A stretch of DNA of 21,383 nucleotides from CAYZDV01 sp964477275 (GTDB taxonomy: Bacteria; Acidobacteriota; Aminicenantia; Aminicenantales; Aminicenantaceae), in contig CAYZDV010000021.1 in assembly GCA_964477275.1 (NCBI GenBank), positions 1 to 21,383 on the forward strand, in the 5' to 3' direction. This document shows, one piece after another, positions 14,388-21,383 of the stretch (its first letter is position 1; every line of letters begins with the position of its first letter). The notes beneath the pieces were generated by a model. It did no database searches. It saw only the letters and a program-made list of their open reading frames with translations, and was not told where the DNA came from. The translations under genes were made by a program, and so were the position numbers.

Positions 14388-15203
14388 TCATAAAGGAATC
14401 CTCTGGCCCTCCCTTGCTCCGGAGCAGGAAGAAAACTCTTTTCTTGCCCTGGAGACAAAAGCATCGATCATTTTGTCCGAATGATCGGGATTAAAATGAG
14501 AAAAAAAGAGTTTGCGGACGCCGGCAACTCTGGCCACCTTTGTTCCCTCCAGCCACGTGCTGTGTCCCCATCCCTGCCGGCCGGCTTCATACTCCTCAGG
14601 CGTGAACATGGCGTCAAAGACAAGGAGGTCCGCTCCCCGAACATGGGCGATGAGCCTTTCATCCAGTTCCTTGTTTCCCGGCTCTGTGTCGGTGGCATAG
14701 ACGAGAACTTTCCCGTTCTCCTCGATTTTATAGCTCACACTGCCTTGAGGATGATGCAGAGGGCATGAGGAAATAACGGCCCCGCCGAGGTGAAACCCCG
14801 AACCGCTGATGTCCTTGAATGTTTTTTTCGACGGTGTATCTCTGAAGTCCAGAGGGAAATATCTCCCGGCCATGATGCCGCTCAAATTCTTCTCCGTTTC
14901 TTCGGGGCTGCAGGCTGCGGAGATATGGAGTGTCGCCCGGGGAGAATAGAGCGGAGCAAAGAAAGGAAGTCCTATGATGTGGTCCAGATGGAAGTGGGTG
15001 AGGAGAAGGTGGAGAGCGTAAGGTCCTTTTTGTTTTTTCTCCAGTTGGTCCCCGAGGGTCTTGATTCCGGTTCCGGCATCGAGGATGATGCATTCTCCTT
15101 CAGAGGTAAAGACGCCGACAGAGGGAGAGTGGCCGCCGTATTTGTTCCTGTTCTTGCCGGAAACAGGGGTCGAGCCCCGCACGCCGAAAAATTCAAGCTC
15201 CAT
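14388..15203 (-). CDS. metallo-beta-lactamase-fold hydrolase, possible phosphodiesterase
   Basis: The 271-residue protein begins MELEFFGVRGSTPVSG, the start typical of a COG1235-like MBL family. It carries the metal-binding set: HFHLDH (H70 of THFHLDH, H72, D74, H75), a histidine at LHHPQGS (150-151), D172 in YATDTE, and H236 in FSHFNPD. GWGHST (211-216) is another conserved loop. Members of this fold cleave phosphoester or cyclic phosphodiester bonds. HxHLDHxxG also resembles the start of the class II cyclic-nucleotide phosphodiesterase signature, but the match does not continue fully. It is the last gene of the CNB protein-AI-2E-MBL operon, 9 nt after the transporter stop. That position makes a cyclic-nucleotide substrate an attractive but unproven idea. 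Confidence 0.8.
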   Translation of the reverse strand: MELEFFGVRGSTPVSGKNRNKYGGHSPSVGVFTSEGECIILDAGTGIKTLGDQLEKKQKGPYALHLLLTHFHLDHIIGLPFFAPLYSPRATLHISAACSPEETEKNLSGIMAGRYFPLDFRDTPSKKTFKDISGSGFHLGGAVISSCPLHHPQGSVSYKIEENGKVLVYATDTEPGNKELDERLIAHVRGADLLVFDAMFTPEEYEAGRQGWGHSTWLEGTKVARVAGVRKLFFSHFNPDHSDKMIDAFVSRARKEFSSCSGAREGQRIPL

Positions 15204-15212
15204 GGCTTTCGG

Positions 15213-16343
15213 TTAGCTGCTCTCTTGTGTTGGGGATGGACTCGGCTGTCCGGGATAGGACGAGTGGAGTCGATAATTTTTTAACCCCCAGCTAATCTGG
15301 GAAACGGTCACCATGATCACTCCTGTCAGGGGAACGGCAAACAGCATCCCGATGGCCCCGGCGATGTTTCCGCCGATGATGACCACCGCCACCACGACCA
15401 GCGGATGCATGCTCACGCTCCTGGAGACGACCAGAGGAGAGACCAGAGCGTTGTCGATAGCCTGGACGATGATGAACATGGCGATGATCCAGAGAAGAAC
15501 CAGTCCTAACTGGGGAGGATTGTTCAGGATGGCCAGGACCAGGGCCGGAACCGCACCCACCACCGGGCCAACATAAGGGATGAGGTTGGCCAATCCGGCC
15601 AGCATCCCGATGAAAATGAAGTAGGGGACAGGGCCATGGAAAGCGAGGTTGATAATGAACAGCCCGATGGTGGAGAGGATGCCCACGATCAGGGCGTCGA
15701 TGGCCTGACCCTGGATGTATTTTCCCACCCGCTGCTCGACTTTATGGAGAATGTTCAGGGAAAGCTCAAAATACTTGTTGGGCACCCTGGAGATAATGGC
15801 ACTCTTGAAACGTCGGGAATCCTTGATCAGGAAAAAAGTGATAACGGGGATGATGATCATCGAAGCAAGAAAAGAGCCCACATTCTTGAAAAATTCACCG
15901 AGGCTTTCCAGGAGCTTGACCCCGATTTCGTTGAATGTTGCGGTCACGTTCCTGGCCAGCTCGGGGTTGTTGAAGTGTTCCTCGAAGAAGGACTCCACTT
16001 TTAAGCTGAATTGAGCGATGATATCTGACTGAAGCTTGGAAGTCAGGGATTCCACGGCCTGGATGATGCCGGGAATGATCAGGCTGAAGGAAAAACCGAG
16101 AATAGCCAGAATCAAAACCATGACCATGAGGATGGACCAGCCACGCTTGAGCCCGTTGCTCTCCAGGAAATCGACCAGCGGACTGAGGAGCACTGAAAAA
16201 AGCCAGGCGATGATGAACATGATCAGGACATCCTTCACGTAGGGAAAGAAGAAGACCAGCAGAGCTGCTCCAGCAAGAATGAAAAAAATGCGCCAGAATA
16301 TCCGGATGATTTGTGCCAGGTTGTGGGATGCGGTATTATCCAT
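15213..16343 (-). CDS. AI-2E/PerM-family transporter (UPF0118)
   Basis: This 376-residue inner-membrane protein has about seven or eight hydrophobic helices. They are arranged as in the AI-2E exporter family: an N-terminal pair, a third helix, a long amphipathic stretch (~85-150), then the C-terminal helices. The family hallmark IPYVGPVVGAVPALVLAI is present, as is the late block ALVSPLVVSRSVSMHPL. Family members include E. coli TqsA and PerM and some sodium/proton antiporters, so substrate cannot be assigned. The C-terminal tail is Ser/Pro rich. Its ATG overlaps the CNB gene stop by 8 bp and it lies 9 nt before the MBL hydrolase, so the three are very likely co-transcribed. Confidence 0.88.
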   Translation of the reverse strand: MDNTASHNLAQIIRIFWRIFFILAGAALLVFFFPYVKDVLIMFIIAWLFSVLLSPLVDFLESNGLKRGWSILMVMVLILAILGFSFSLIIPGIIQAVESLTSKLQSDIIAQFSLKVESFFEEHFNNPELARNVTATFNEIGVKLLESLGEFFKNVGSFLASMIIIPVITFFLIKDSRRFKSAIISRVPNKYFELSLNILHKVEQRVGKYIQGQAIDALIVGILSTIGLFIINLAFHGPVPYFIFIGMLAGLANLIPYVGPVVGAVPALVLAILNNPPQLGLVLLWIIAMFIIVQAIDNALVSPLVVSRSVSMHPLVVVAVVIIGGNIAGAIGMLFAVPLTGVIMVTVSQISWGLKNYRLHSSYPGQPSPSPTQESS

Positions 16344-16860
16344 GGGAGGAGATGTTCCTCTCTTCCTGGATTTTCATCAGCAGTTCATTGGTTCGCCGCA
16401 GCCTCTCCCCGATCACCCTGGCCAGGGCCAGAAGGACTTTGATGCCGAGTCTGGGCTTTCTGTTGAGAAGGTCGAGGAAGTCCGGCCGGAAAAAGCCGAT
16501 GATCTCGCTGTCTTCAAGCGCGATGGCCGACGCTGAACGAGGGGCCTCATCCAGCAGGGCCAGGTCGCCGAAGAACGACCCTTCAGAAAGAGCGGCCAGA
16601 GCTCGATGGCTTCCTTTTTTCTCTTCGTCCACGATCTCCACAGAGCCTTTGACAATGATGTACATGCCAAGGCCAGGGTCTCCCCTGTGGATCACCGGTT
16701 CGCCTTTTTTGTATTTGCGGCGATGAACGATTTTTTCCACTTCGGCCAGCTCTCTCGATTTGAGGTGAGCAAAAATCGGGACCTGCTTGAGAATGGTCCG
16801 TATGTCATCCTCTCTCTTTTTCTTTCTGAAGATGCTATCTCCCCACATCGGATTTTCCAT
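16336..16860 (-). CDS. cyclic-nucleotide-binding domain protein without HTH
   Basis: The product is 174 residues from the ATG at 16860, which has GAGG 4 nt upstream; an ATG at 16881 lacks a ribosome-binding site. A single cNMP-binding domain spans about 24-140: VPIFAHLKSRELAEV, KKGEPVIHRGDPG, MYIIVKGSVEIV. The phosphate-binding cassette is GSFFGDLALLDEAPRSASA (94-112). R108 should contact the cyclic phosphate; the usual Glu that contacts the ribose is Asp99 here. Only a short helical tail follows, with no Crp-type DNA-binding domain, so it is more likely a signalling adaptor than a transcription factor. It is first in an operon with the transporter and MBL hydrolase and divergent from an adenylate cyclase. 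Confidence 0.87.
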   Translation of the reverse strand: MENPMWGDSIFRKKKREDDIRTILKQVPIFAHLKSRELAEVEKIVHRRKYKKGEPVIHRGDPGLGMYIIVKGSVEIVDEEKKGSHRALAALSEGSFFGDLALLDEAPRSASAIALEDSEIIGFFRPDFLDLLNRKPRLGIKVLLALARVIGERLRRTNELLMKIQEERNISSHG

Positions 16861-16881
16861 GGCTCCTCTCTTTGTCCCCAT

Positions 16882-16896
16882 AACATATCATATGTT
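16882..16896. promoter_or_regulatory. 15-bp palindrome, operator candidate
   Basis: AACATAT-C-ATATGTT is a perfect palindrome around a single central base, placed 21 bp upstream of the CNB gene start, in the divergent spacer shared with the cyclase gene. A weak minus-strand promoter (TTGGAT, 17 nt, TATGTT) overlaps it. It does not match the Crp or Fnr consensus. Confidence 0.4.
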
Positions 16897-16980
16897 TTCT
16901 GAATATCCAATCCTCTTTTTTAACAGGAGTCACATTTCTATTTTCCCGGCTTCTTATCATGGGCTTCGAGATAATGAATC

Positions 16981-17010
16981 TGGACATGTCAACAGGCATT
17001 TTGATATATT
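16981..17010 (+). promoter_or_regulatory. promoter candidate for the cyclase gene
   Basis: TGGACA (16981-16986), an 18-nt spacer and TATATT (17005-17010) lie 36 nt before the ATG. A purine-rich AGGGAAAGGGAAG precedes the start codon as ribosome-binding site. Confidence 0.45.
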
Positions 17011-17046
17011 CTTATTGAAAACTTTGAGAGGGAAAGGGAAGACACC

Positions 17047-18726
17047 ATGCCCAGTATCGATATCATCGATGCCGAAGGTCGAATATCACGACATCAAATC
17101 CGGAAATCCGAAGTGACCATCGGGAGGAGCGAGAAAAACGACGTCGTCATTTCCGACAGCTCCGTGTCCAGATACCATGCCAAGATCAGCCAGACCAAAA
17201 AAGGCTATGTGCTCACCGACCTTGGAAGCTTTAACGGAACACGGGTGAACGGAAAACCCGTCCAGAGCGTCAGGTTGAAGCACGAAGACCAGATCCGAAT
17301 CGGTATCATCAGGCTGAATTTCATCGAGGGGGAAAAAGTTATTTCCTCTCCTGCCGATTCTGTCATCCTGGCTCCGGATAAGGAATTAGAAAGAGGGCGT
17401 CCGAAGATTGTCAAGAGCAGCCCGGAAGAGAGCTGCCTGGTCGATTCCCAGGATCTGCTCATCGCCGCCGAGCCGGAAAAGGGACCTATGGATGCCGGCC
17501 TTTTTGTCTCTCCCGGGAAGCCGGGGGAGAAGACCGAATTCAGAAAAGTCGTGGCTTCCCTGGAGAGGATGAACAAAGTGCTCTTCGTTCTCTATGAAAT
17601 CAGCCGGCAGCTCCATTCCATTCAGGATTTCAACGAGCTCCTGCAAAAAATCATGGACCTGATCTTCATGGTCGTCGATGCGGATTACGGCTTTGTGATT
17701 CTCACCGGAGGCAAAGGAGGGGATGACCTTGCGCCTGTTGTGGTCAAATACAGGGACGAAAAGGTCAAAGCCAGAGGTGAGTTGAAGGCCAGCCGGACGA
17801 TCATCAATCGGGTCGTGCGGGATAGAGTAGCCCTGTTAACGACCAATGCCATGGCCGATACACGTCTGGACCATGCCCAGAGCCTTCTCATGCAGCAGGT
17901 CCGTTCCGCGATGTGCGTGCCGCTGTGGAAAGTGGACAAGGTCATCGGCGTCATTCAGCTCGACAGCCTCAGGCCCGACCACCAGTTTGCCGAAGACGAC
18001 CTGGAGCTGCTCAAGGCGATCGGATGCCAGGTGGCCATGGTCATCGAACAGGCAAGCCTCAACGAGAAGATTCGAGAGGAGGAACGGCTGCGGAACAGGC
18101 TGGAGAGATTCCATTCACCCCAGGTCATCGAGATGATTCTCCGCGGGAGCAAGCAGGCCAAGGAAGATATTATGGAGCCCAAAGACCTTACCGCCACCAT
18201 TCTCTTTACGGATATCGTCGGGTTCACCCGCATTGCTGAAGCCATGCCGCCTCGCGAAATCAACCTGATGCTCAACCAGTTTTTCTCCAGAATGACCGAG
18301 ATCATCTTCAAGTATGACGGGACGCTGGATAAGTACATCGGTGATTGCCTGATGGCGGTTTTTGGTGCGCCGATGGAGAAAAAGGGCGATGCCGAAAGGG
18401 CCATCCAGGCCGCCAAAGAGATAAAACAGGAGCTGGCCAAGATGATGGCCAGTCTGGAGGAGGAGAAGCGGTTCGAGATCCGCATCGGGATCAACACCGG
18501 CAGGGTGGTGGCGGGTAACATCGGATCGCCGATTCGCATGGAGTACACCGTCATCGGTGACCCTGTCAATATCGCCGCCCGGCTGGAATCCATTGCCGGG
18601 CCTAACCAGATTCTCGTCGGAGAAGAAACCTACAAGCTGGTCAGGAGCAAATTCAAGATCAAAAAGGTCGGCCCTAAGAAAGTCAAAGGAAAAACCCAGG
18701 AAGTCATGGTTTATGAAGTTCTTTGA
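17047..18726 (+). CDS. FHA-GAF-class III adenylate cyclase
   Basis: This 559-residue soluble signalling protein has three modules. The first is an FHA phosphothreonine-binding domain (22-93: GRS 26-28, SRYH 41-44, NGTRVNG 63-69). After a linker comes a GAF sensor domain (about 190-338), then a short coiled coil (338-356). The third is a class III cyclase domain (383-555). All catalytic positions are visible: metal-binding D389 (FTDIVGF) and D433 (IGDCLMAVFG), adenine-selecting K429 and D505 (VIGDPVN), and transition-state N508 and R512 (VNIAARLE). It should therefore make cAMP. FHA input suggests control by Ser/Thr phosphorylation, and GAF by a small ligand. No Ser/Thr kinase is in the window. 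It is divergent from the CNB operon. Confidence 0.93.
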   Translation: MPSIDIIDAEGRISRHQIRKSEVTIGRSEKNDVVISDSSVSRYHAKISQTKKGYVLTDLGSFNGTRVNGKPVQSVRLKHEDQIRIGIIRLNFIEGEKVISSPADSVILAPDKELERGRPKIVKSSPEESCLVDSQDLLIAAEPEKGPMDAGLFVSPGKPGEKTEFRKVVASLERMNKVLFVLYEISRQLHSIQDFNELLQKIMDLIFMVVDADYGFVILTGGKGGDDLAPVVVKYRDEKVKARGELKASRTIINRVVRDRVALLTTNAMADTRLDHAQSLLMQQVRSAMCVPLWKVDKVIGVIQLDSLRPDHQFAEDDLELLKAIGCQVAMVIEQASLNEKIREEERLRNRLERFHSPQVIEMILRGSKQAKEDIMEPKDLTATILFTDIVGFTRIAEAMPPREINLMLNQFFSRMTEIIFKYDGTLDKYIGDCLMAVFGAPMEKKGDAERAIQAAKEIKQELAKMMASLEEEKRFEIRIGINTGRVVAGNIGSPIRMEYTVIGDPVNIAARLESIAGPNQILVGEETYKLVRSKFKIKKVGPKKVKGKTQEVMVYEVL

Positions 18727-18777
18727 CAGGGATGATCTTTTCTCTCGTTTCGAGAATTTCCGGGTTTTTTCACTCTC

Positions 18778-21383
18778 ATGAAGAAAAAGCTGAAAAAGTT
18801 TTTGTTGATATCCGGAATGACGCTTGCGGTTTTTCTGGTCCTTGTGGCCGGTTCTTTATCCATTGTCTATTTCCATAAATCCCTTACCAGAAGCTTTCTG
18901 GAGAGGTTTGTCACCCAAAAAACCGGTGCTCAATTCCAGATCGCTGACCTCGACTACGGTTTTTTTCCCCTGAGAATAAGGGCGGAATCGGTCAAATATT
19001 CTCAGAAAATCGGCGGCATGGAAGTCGTGGTCTCTCTCTCTGGTTTGAGCCTGGAGGGCGAGATCGGCCGCCTCCTGAGAAAGGAAAGACCTTTCCTCCA
19101 CCAGATCGAGGTCAAAGGAGCGGACTTGCGGGTGGAAATCAGGGAAGTCGAAGAGGAGATAAAAATCGATTTTCAGAAATACCTTCTCTCGCTTCGACAG
19201 TTCCTGAGTTATCTGGACCGATTGGAGTTAAAGGATTTTTCCTTAAAATACACCCTTCTTTCAGAAAGCCTTCAGCTCGAGGGCAGCCGCCTTTCATTGT
19301 CCCGTTCCGGCCTGGATGGGGGATACGATTATTCATTGAGCAGCGAGAAAGCCGGGGTTCTGAGCAAGGCCAGAAGCTTTGGCCTGGAGAGTTCCTTGCA
19401 CGCGCAAGGAACAGTGCTTTTAACAGACGGCCCCTCCATAGATGGTGAATTTTCCTTTGCTGCGTTGAGAATCGACTTTAACGGAGAGAAATTCTCTCTC
19501 TTGAGGATGGCGGTGAGGATGAAGGGGGAATTCGCGCTGGAAGAGAAAATCTTTTCCTTTTCCCCGCTGGAGATGAGCATTCCGGGTATTGGTGAGGTCT
19601 CGGGTTCATTTCGGGTCGACTCGGGCAAAGGCTTATCGGTCCGCTCGACTTCACGGTTCCGGCTGGAAGACCTCGATAAGGCTTCTGGTTTCGTAAAGCC
19701 TTTTCTGGGGCCATATCTTCCAGCCCGCTTCAAAGATTTTGCCTTGGAAGGGGCCTTGAAGCTCGAAGGAGACTGCCGCTTCGAGATGGATCCCTCTCAT
19801 CCAGGGGGAGAGATGGAGGGGCGCTTCAAACTGCTGAGCGAAAGACTTCGCCTTTCGACTCCAGAATTTTCTATTCAACATGGTCTCTCGGGCGAGTTTG
19901 AAATCAAGGGCGTTTTCCAGGACTTGGCGCTTTCCGGGTCGCTGGAACTCCGACAGGGCCGCCTGTTCCATGAACAGCTCAATGTTCAGGATTTTTCATT
20001 CGGTCTTTCTCTGGCTGCCACCCGCTCCCTGGTCCATGAAGCTCGCATAAACGGAGATCTCAAAGGCCTGTCGTTGGCCGCAGGGGATCGGAGCATTGAT
20101 GTTGACCAGCTCCGGCTTGAGGGAAAAGTCGGTTTCGACCTCAGCCAGAAAAGTATGGAGGTCAAAAATCTGGAGCTCACGGTCAATCAGCTTCCGCCTT
20201 TCCAGGTTGACTCCAGGCTGGACCTCAAAGCCGGAGGGGAGAAAGACCTCCGTCTTTTCATCCGGGAGATGGATTCCAGCGCCCTGATGAGCGTTCTTGC
20301 GCCTTTTGTGCCTCAGGCCATAGCGAATTTAGAGCCTGTGGGCCGGTTCTCGCTCGATTTGAAAGCCCGCGAGTCCCCAAAAGACGGGGGAGGATGGCAG
20401 GTTTCGACTCACCTTCAGCTTTCTCGGTGGTCCTTCAATAATCCATCCTTCACCATCGCCGGTGAGGACCTCTATCCGGAACTGGTCCTGGAAGGAGCTT
20501 ATCATCCCTTGAAACAGAGGCTGGACTTCTTCGCCTCTTTCCACCTCCACCGTGGAGAGGCGCTCTGGGATAAGTATTATGTCGACTGGAGTCAGTCTCC
20601 TGTGCAGATGAATGCATCGGGCGTTTTCGACATTTCAGCCCGGAAGATCGATTCTCTCAATCTCGAGGCCCAATTTCCTCCAGTGGGCAAGCTTCAGGTC
20701 AGAGGAGAAATGAGCATGCCAGAGCCCAGACTGCTGGACCTGGAGGTAGTGGCCCCGGGAATCGATCTCGGCTCCCTCTTTTCGTTCCTCAATCAGGGCT
20801 ACGGCTCCAGGGAATCGTCGATGGAGCTGAAGGGCAGAGCGCAGAGCCGGGTTCGCCTCCAGCAGAGGAACGGCAGCCTTTCTGCAGAATTCCTGTTTCG
20901 CGTCGGCGAGGCTTCTCTCAAGAGCAAAGACGAAAAGCTGAAGGTGGAGGGAATCGAGCTCGAGATTCCCCTTTTCTTGGAGACTCCCCTCAAAGAGAGC
21001 AGAGAGGAGAAAACGCCTTTCCTGGAAAAAGGATTTTTAGAGATCAAAGAGTTCAACACACCCCTGTTGTCCGTATCTCCTCTCCGGCTCAATTTCCGTT
21101 CGGCCAAAAACAGGTTTTTGGTCGAACCTTTCACAGTCGAGATGTTTGGAGGAAAAGCCGCTCTGGGCGAGTCGTTTTTTTTCATCGGCTCGAAACCCGA
21201 CGATATCCATGGTTTGCTCTCCTTTTCTCTGAGCGGCGTGGATATCTCAAGGTTTCCCCTCCAGTCCGACGAGTTCAGGCTGAACGGCCGGCTAAAGGCC
21301 GATTTTTCCCGCATGGAGATCAGCCCCGGGCTTCTTTCCACGGAAGGAGATGTGCGGCTGGAGATGTTCGACACAGAAATTAT
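18778..21383 (+). CDS. AsmA/YdbH-like envelope protein, 3' end cut by window
   Basis: The frame stays open for 868 codons to the right edge. It starts with a basic N-terminus (MKKKLKKF) and one membrane helix (about 8-32). After that comes a long periplasmic region of repeated beta-strand-rich segments (VSGSFRVDSG, LALSGSLELRQGRLF, GGKAALGESFFFIG, GLLSFSLSGVDISRF). This is the architecture of AsmA-like and YdbH/TamB-type proteins, which form beta-groove bridges that move lipids between inner and outer membranes. The NTGAQFQIADLDYG-like opening (TGAQFQIADLDYGFF) is typical. It begins 51 nt after the cyclase stop; no clear ribosome-binding site or alternative in-frame start is seen. The C-terminal diagnostic domain is missing, so the exact subfamily is undecided. 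Confidence 0.75.
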   Translation, partial: MKKKLKKFLLISGMTLAVFLVLVAGSLSIVYFHKSLTRSFLERFVTQKTGAQFQIADLDYGFFPLRIRAESVKYSQKIGGMEVVVSLSGLSLEGEIGRLLRKERPFLHQIEVKGADLRVEIREVEEEIKIDFQKYLLSLRQFLSYLDRLELKDFSLKYTLLSESLQLEGSRLSLSRSGLDGGYDYSLSSEKAGVLSKARSFGLESSLHAQGTVLLTDGPSIDGEFSFAALRIDFNGEKFSLLRMAVRMKGEFALEEKIFSFSPLEMSIPGIGEVSGSFRVDSGKGLSVRSTSRFRLEDLDKASGFVKPFLGPYLPARFKDFALEGALKLEGDCRFEMDPSHPGGEMEGRFKLLSERLRLSTPEFSIQHGLSGEFEIKGVFQDLALSGSLELRQGRLFHEQLNVQDFSFGLSLAATRSLVHEARINGDLKGLSLAAGDRSIDVDQLRLEGKVGFDLSQKSMEVKNLELTVNQLPPFQVDSRLDLKAGGEKDLRLFIREMDSSALMSVLAPFVPQAIANLEPVGRFSLDLKARESPKDGGGWQVSTHLQLSRWSFNNPSFTIAGEDLYPELVLEGAYHPLKQRLDFFASFHLHRGEALWDKYYVDWSQSPVQMNASGVFDISARKIDSLNLEAQFPPVGKLQVRGEMSMPEPRLLDLEVVAPGIDLGSLFSFLNQGYGSRESSMELKGRAQSRVRLQQRNGSLSAEFLFRVGEASLKSKDEKLKVEGIELEIPLFLETPLKESREEKTPFLEKGFLEIKEFNTPLLSVSPLRLNFRSAKNRFLVEPFTVEMFGGKAALGESFFFIGSKPDDIHGLLSFSLSGVDISRFPLQSDEFRLNGRLKADFSRMEISPGLLSTEGDVRLEMFDTEI

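Noticed and set aside
17955..18593. Minus-strand 212-codon ORF
   Set aside because: Antisense shadow of the cyclase domain, rich in Ser/Arg as shadow frames are.
19329..21374. Minus-strand ORFs of 66-191 codons near the right end
   Set aside because: All lie opposite the continuously open AsmA-like frame starting at 18778.
1..21383. CRISPR arrays, rRNA genes, prophage or complete insertion sequences
   Set aside because: I saw no regularly spaced direct repeats, no rRNA sequence and no transposase or integrase coding region.

Overview
This window looks like chromosomal DNA of a Gram-negative (diderm) bacterium. It carries the N-terminus of a TonB-type protein with a proline-rich stretch, SecD/SecF/YajC, a signal-peptide-bearing outer-membrane beta-barrel candidate, and a long AsmA/YdbH-like envelope protein. 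Codon use in the housekeeping genes suggests moderate GC. The TonB N-terminus, the enlarged SecF and the FHA-GAF-cyclase would fit an Acidobacteriota/Aminicenantes-like lineage. That placement is an impression only; no rRNA or marker phylogeny is available here.

Layout. Positions 1-5680 (minus strand) hold a compact gene run read right to left: a YchF-type GTPase, tgt, yajC, secD, secF, then tonB (cut by the window edge) behind its own sigma70-like promoter. The genes overlap or nearly touch, and tgt-yajC-secD-secF is a widely conserved order. A 250-bp spacer containing a 27-bp REP-like palindrome separates this run from the plus-strand genes 5962-10658: a UbiA/MenA-type prenyltransferase, signal peptidase I, a SAM hydroxide adenosyltransferase (DUF62) homologue with an altered catalytic triad, and a RecD2-type helicase. 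A tRNA-Arg(CCT) follows at 10835-10912.

Positions 10913-13558 are gene-poor, mostly AT-rich and accessory in character. They hold an isolated outer-membrane barrel gene with a strong promoter and a hairpin terminator, a doubtful small membrane ORF, a 50-codon ORF, several repeats, and a striking 178-nt rod-like inverted-repeat element (12972-13149). That element is either a structured RNA (6S-like shape) or a small mobile palindromic element.

Positions 13559-16860 (minus strand) hold a zinc-ribbon/DUF4145-like protein and a three-gene operon: a cyclic-nucleotide-binding protein without a DNA-binding domain, an AI-2E/PerM-family membrane protein, and a metallo-beta-lactamase-fold hydrolase. 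Divergent from this operon, on the plus strand, is an FHA-GAF-class III adenylate cyclase with all catalytic residues present. A long AsmA-like gene follows it and runs off the end. The divergent pair suggests a local second-messenger module: cyclase as producer, CNB protein as receiver, and possibly the MBL hydrolase as phosphodiesterase. This module, the 178-nt rod element, the helix-hairpin-helix insertion in SecF and the His-to-Glu change in the DUF62 protein are the items most worth a second look.
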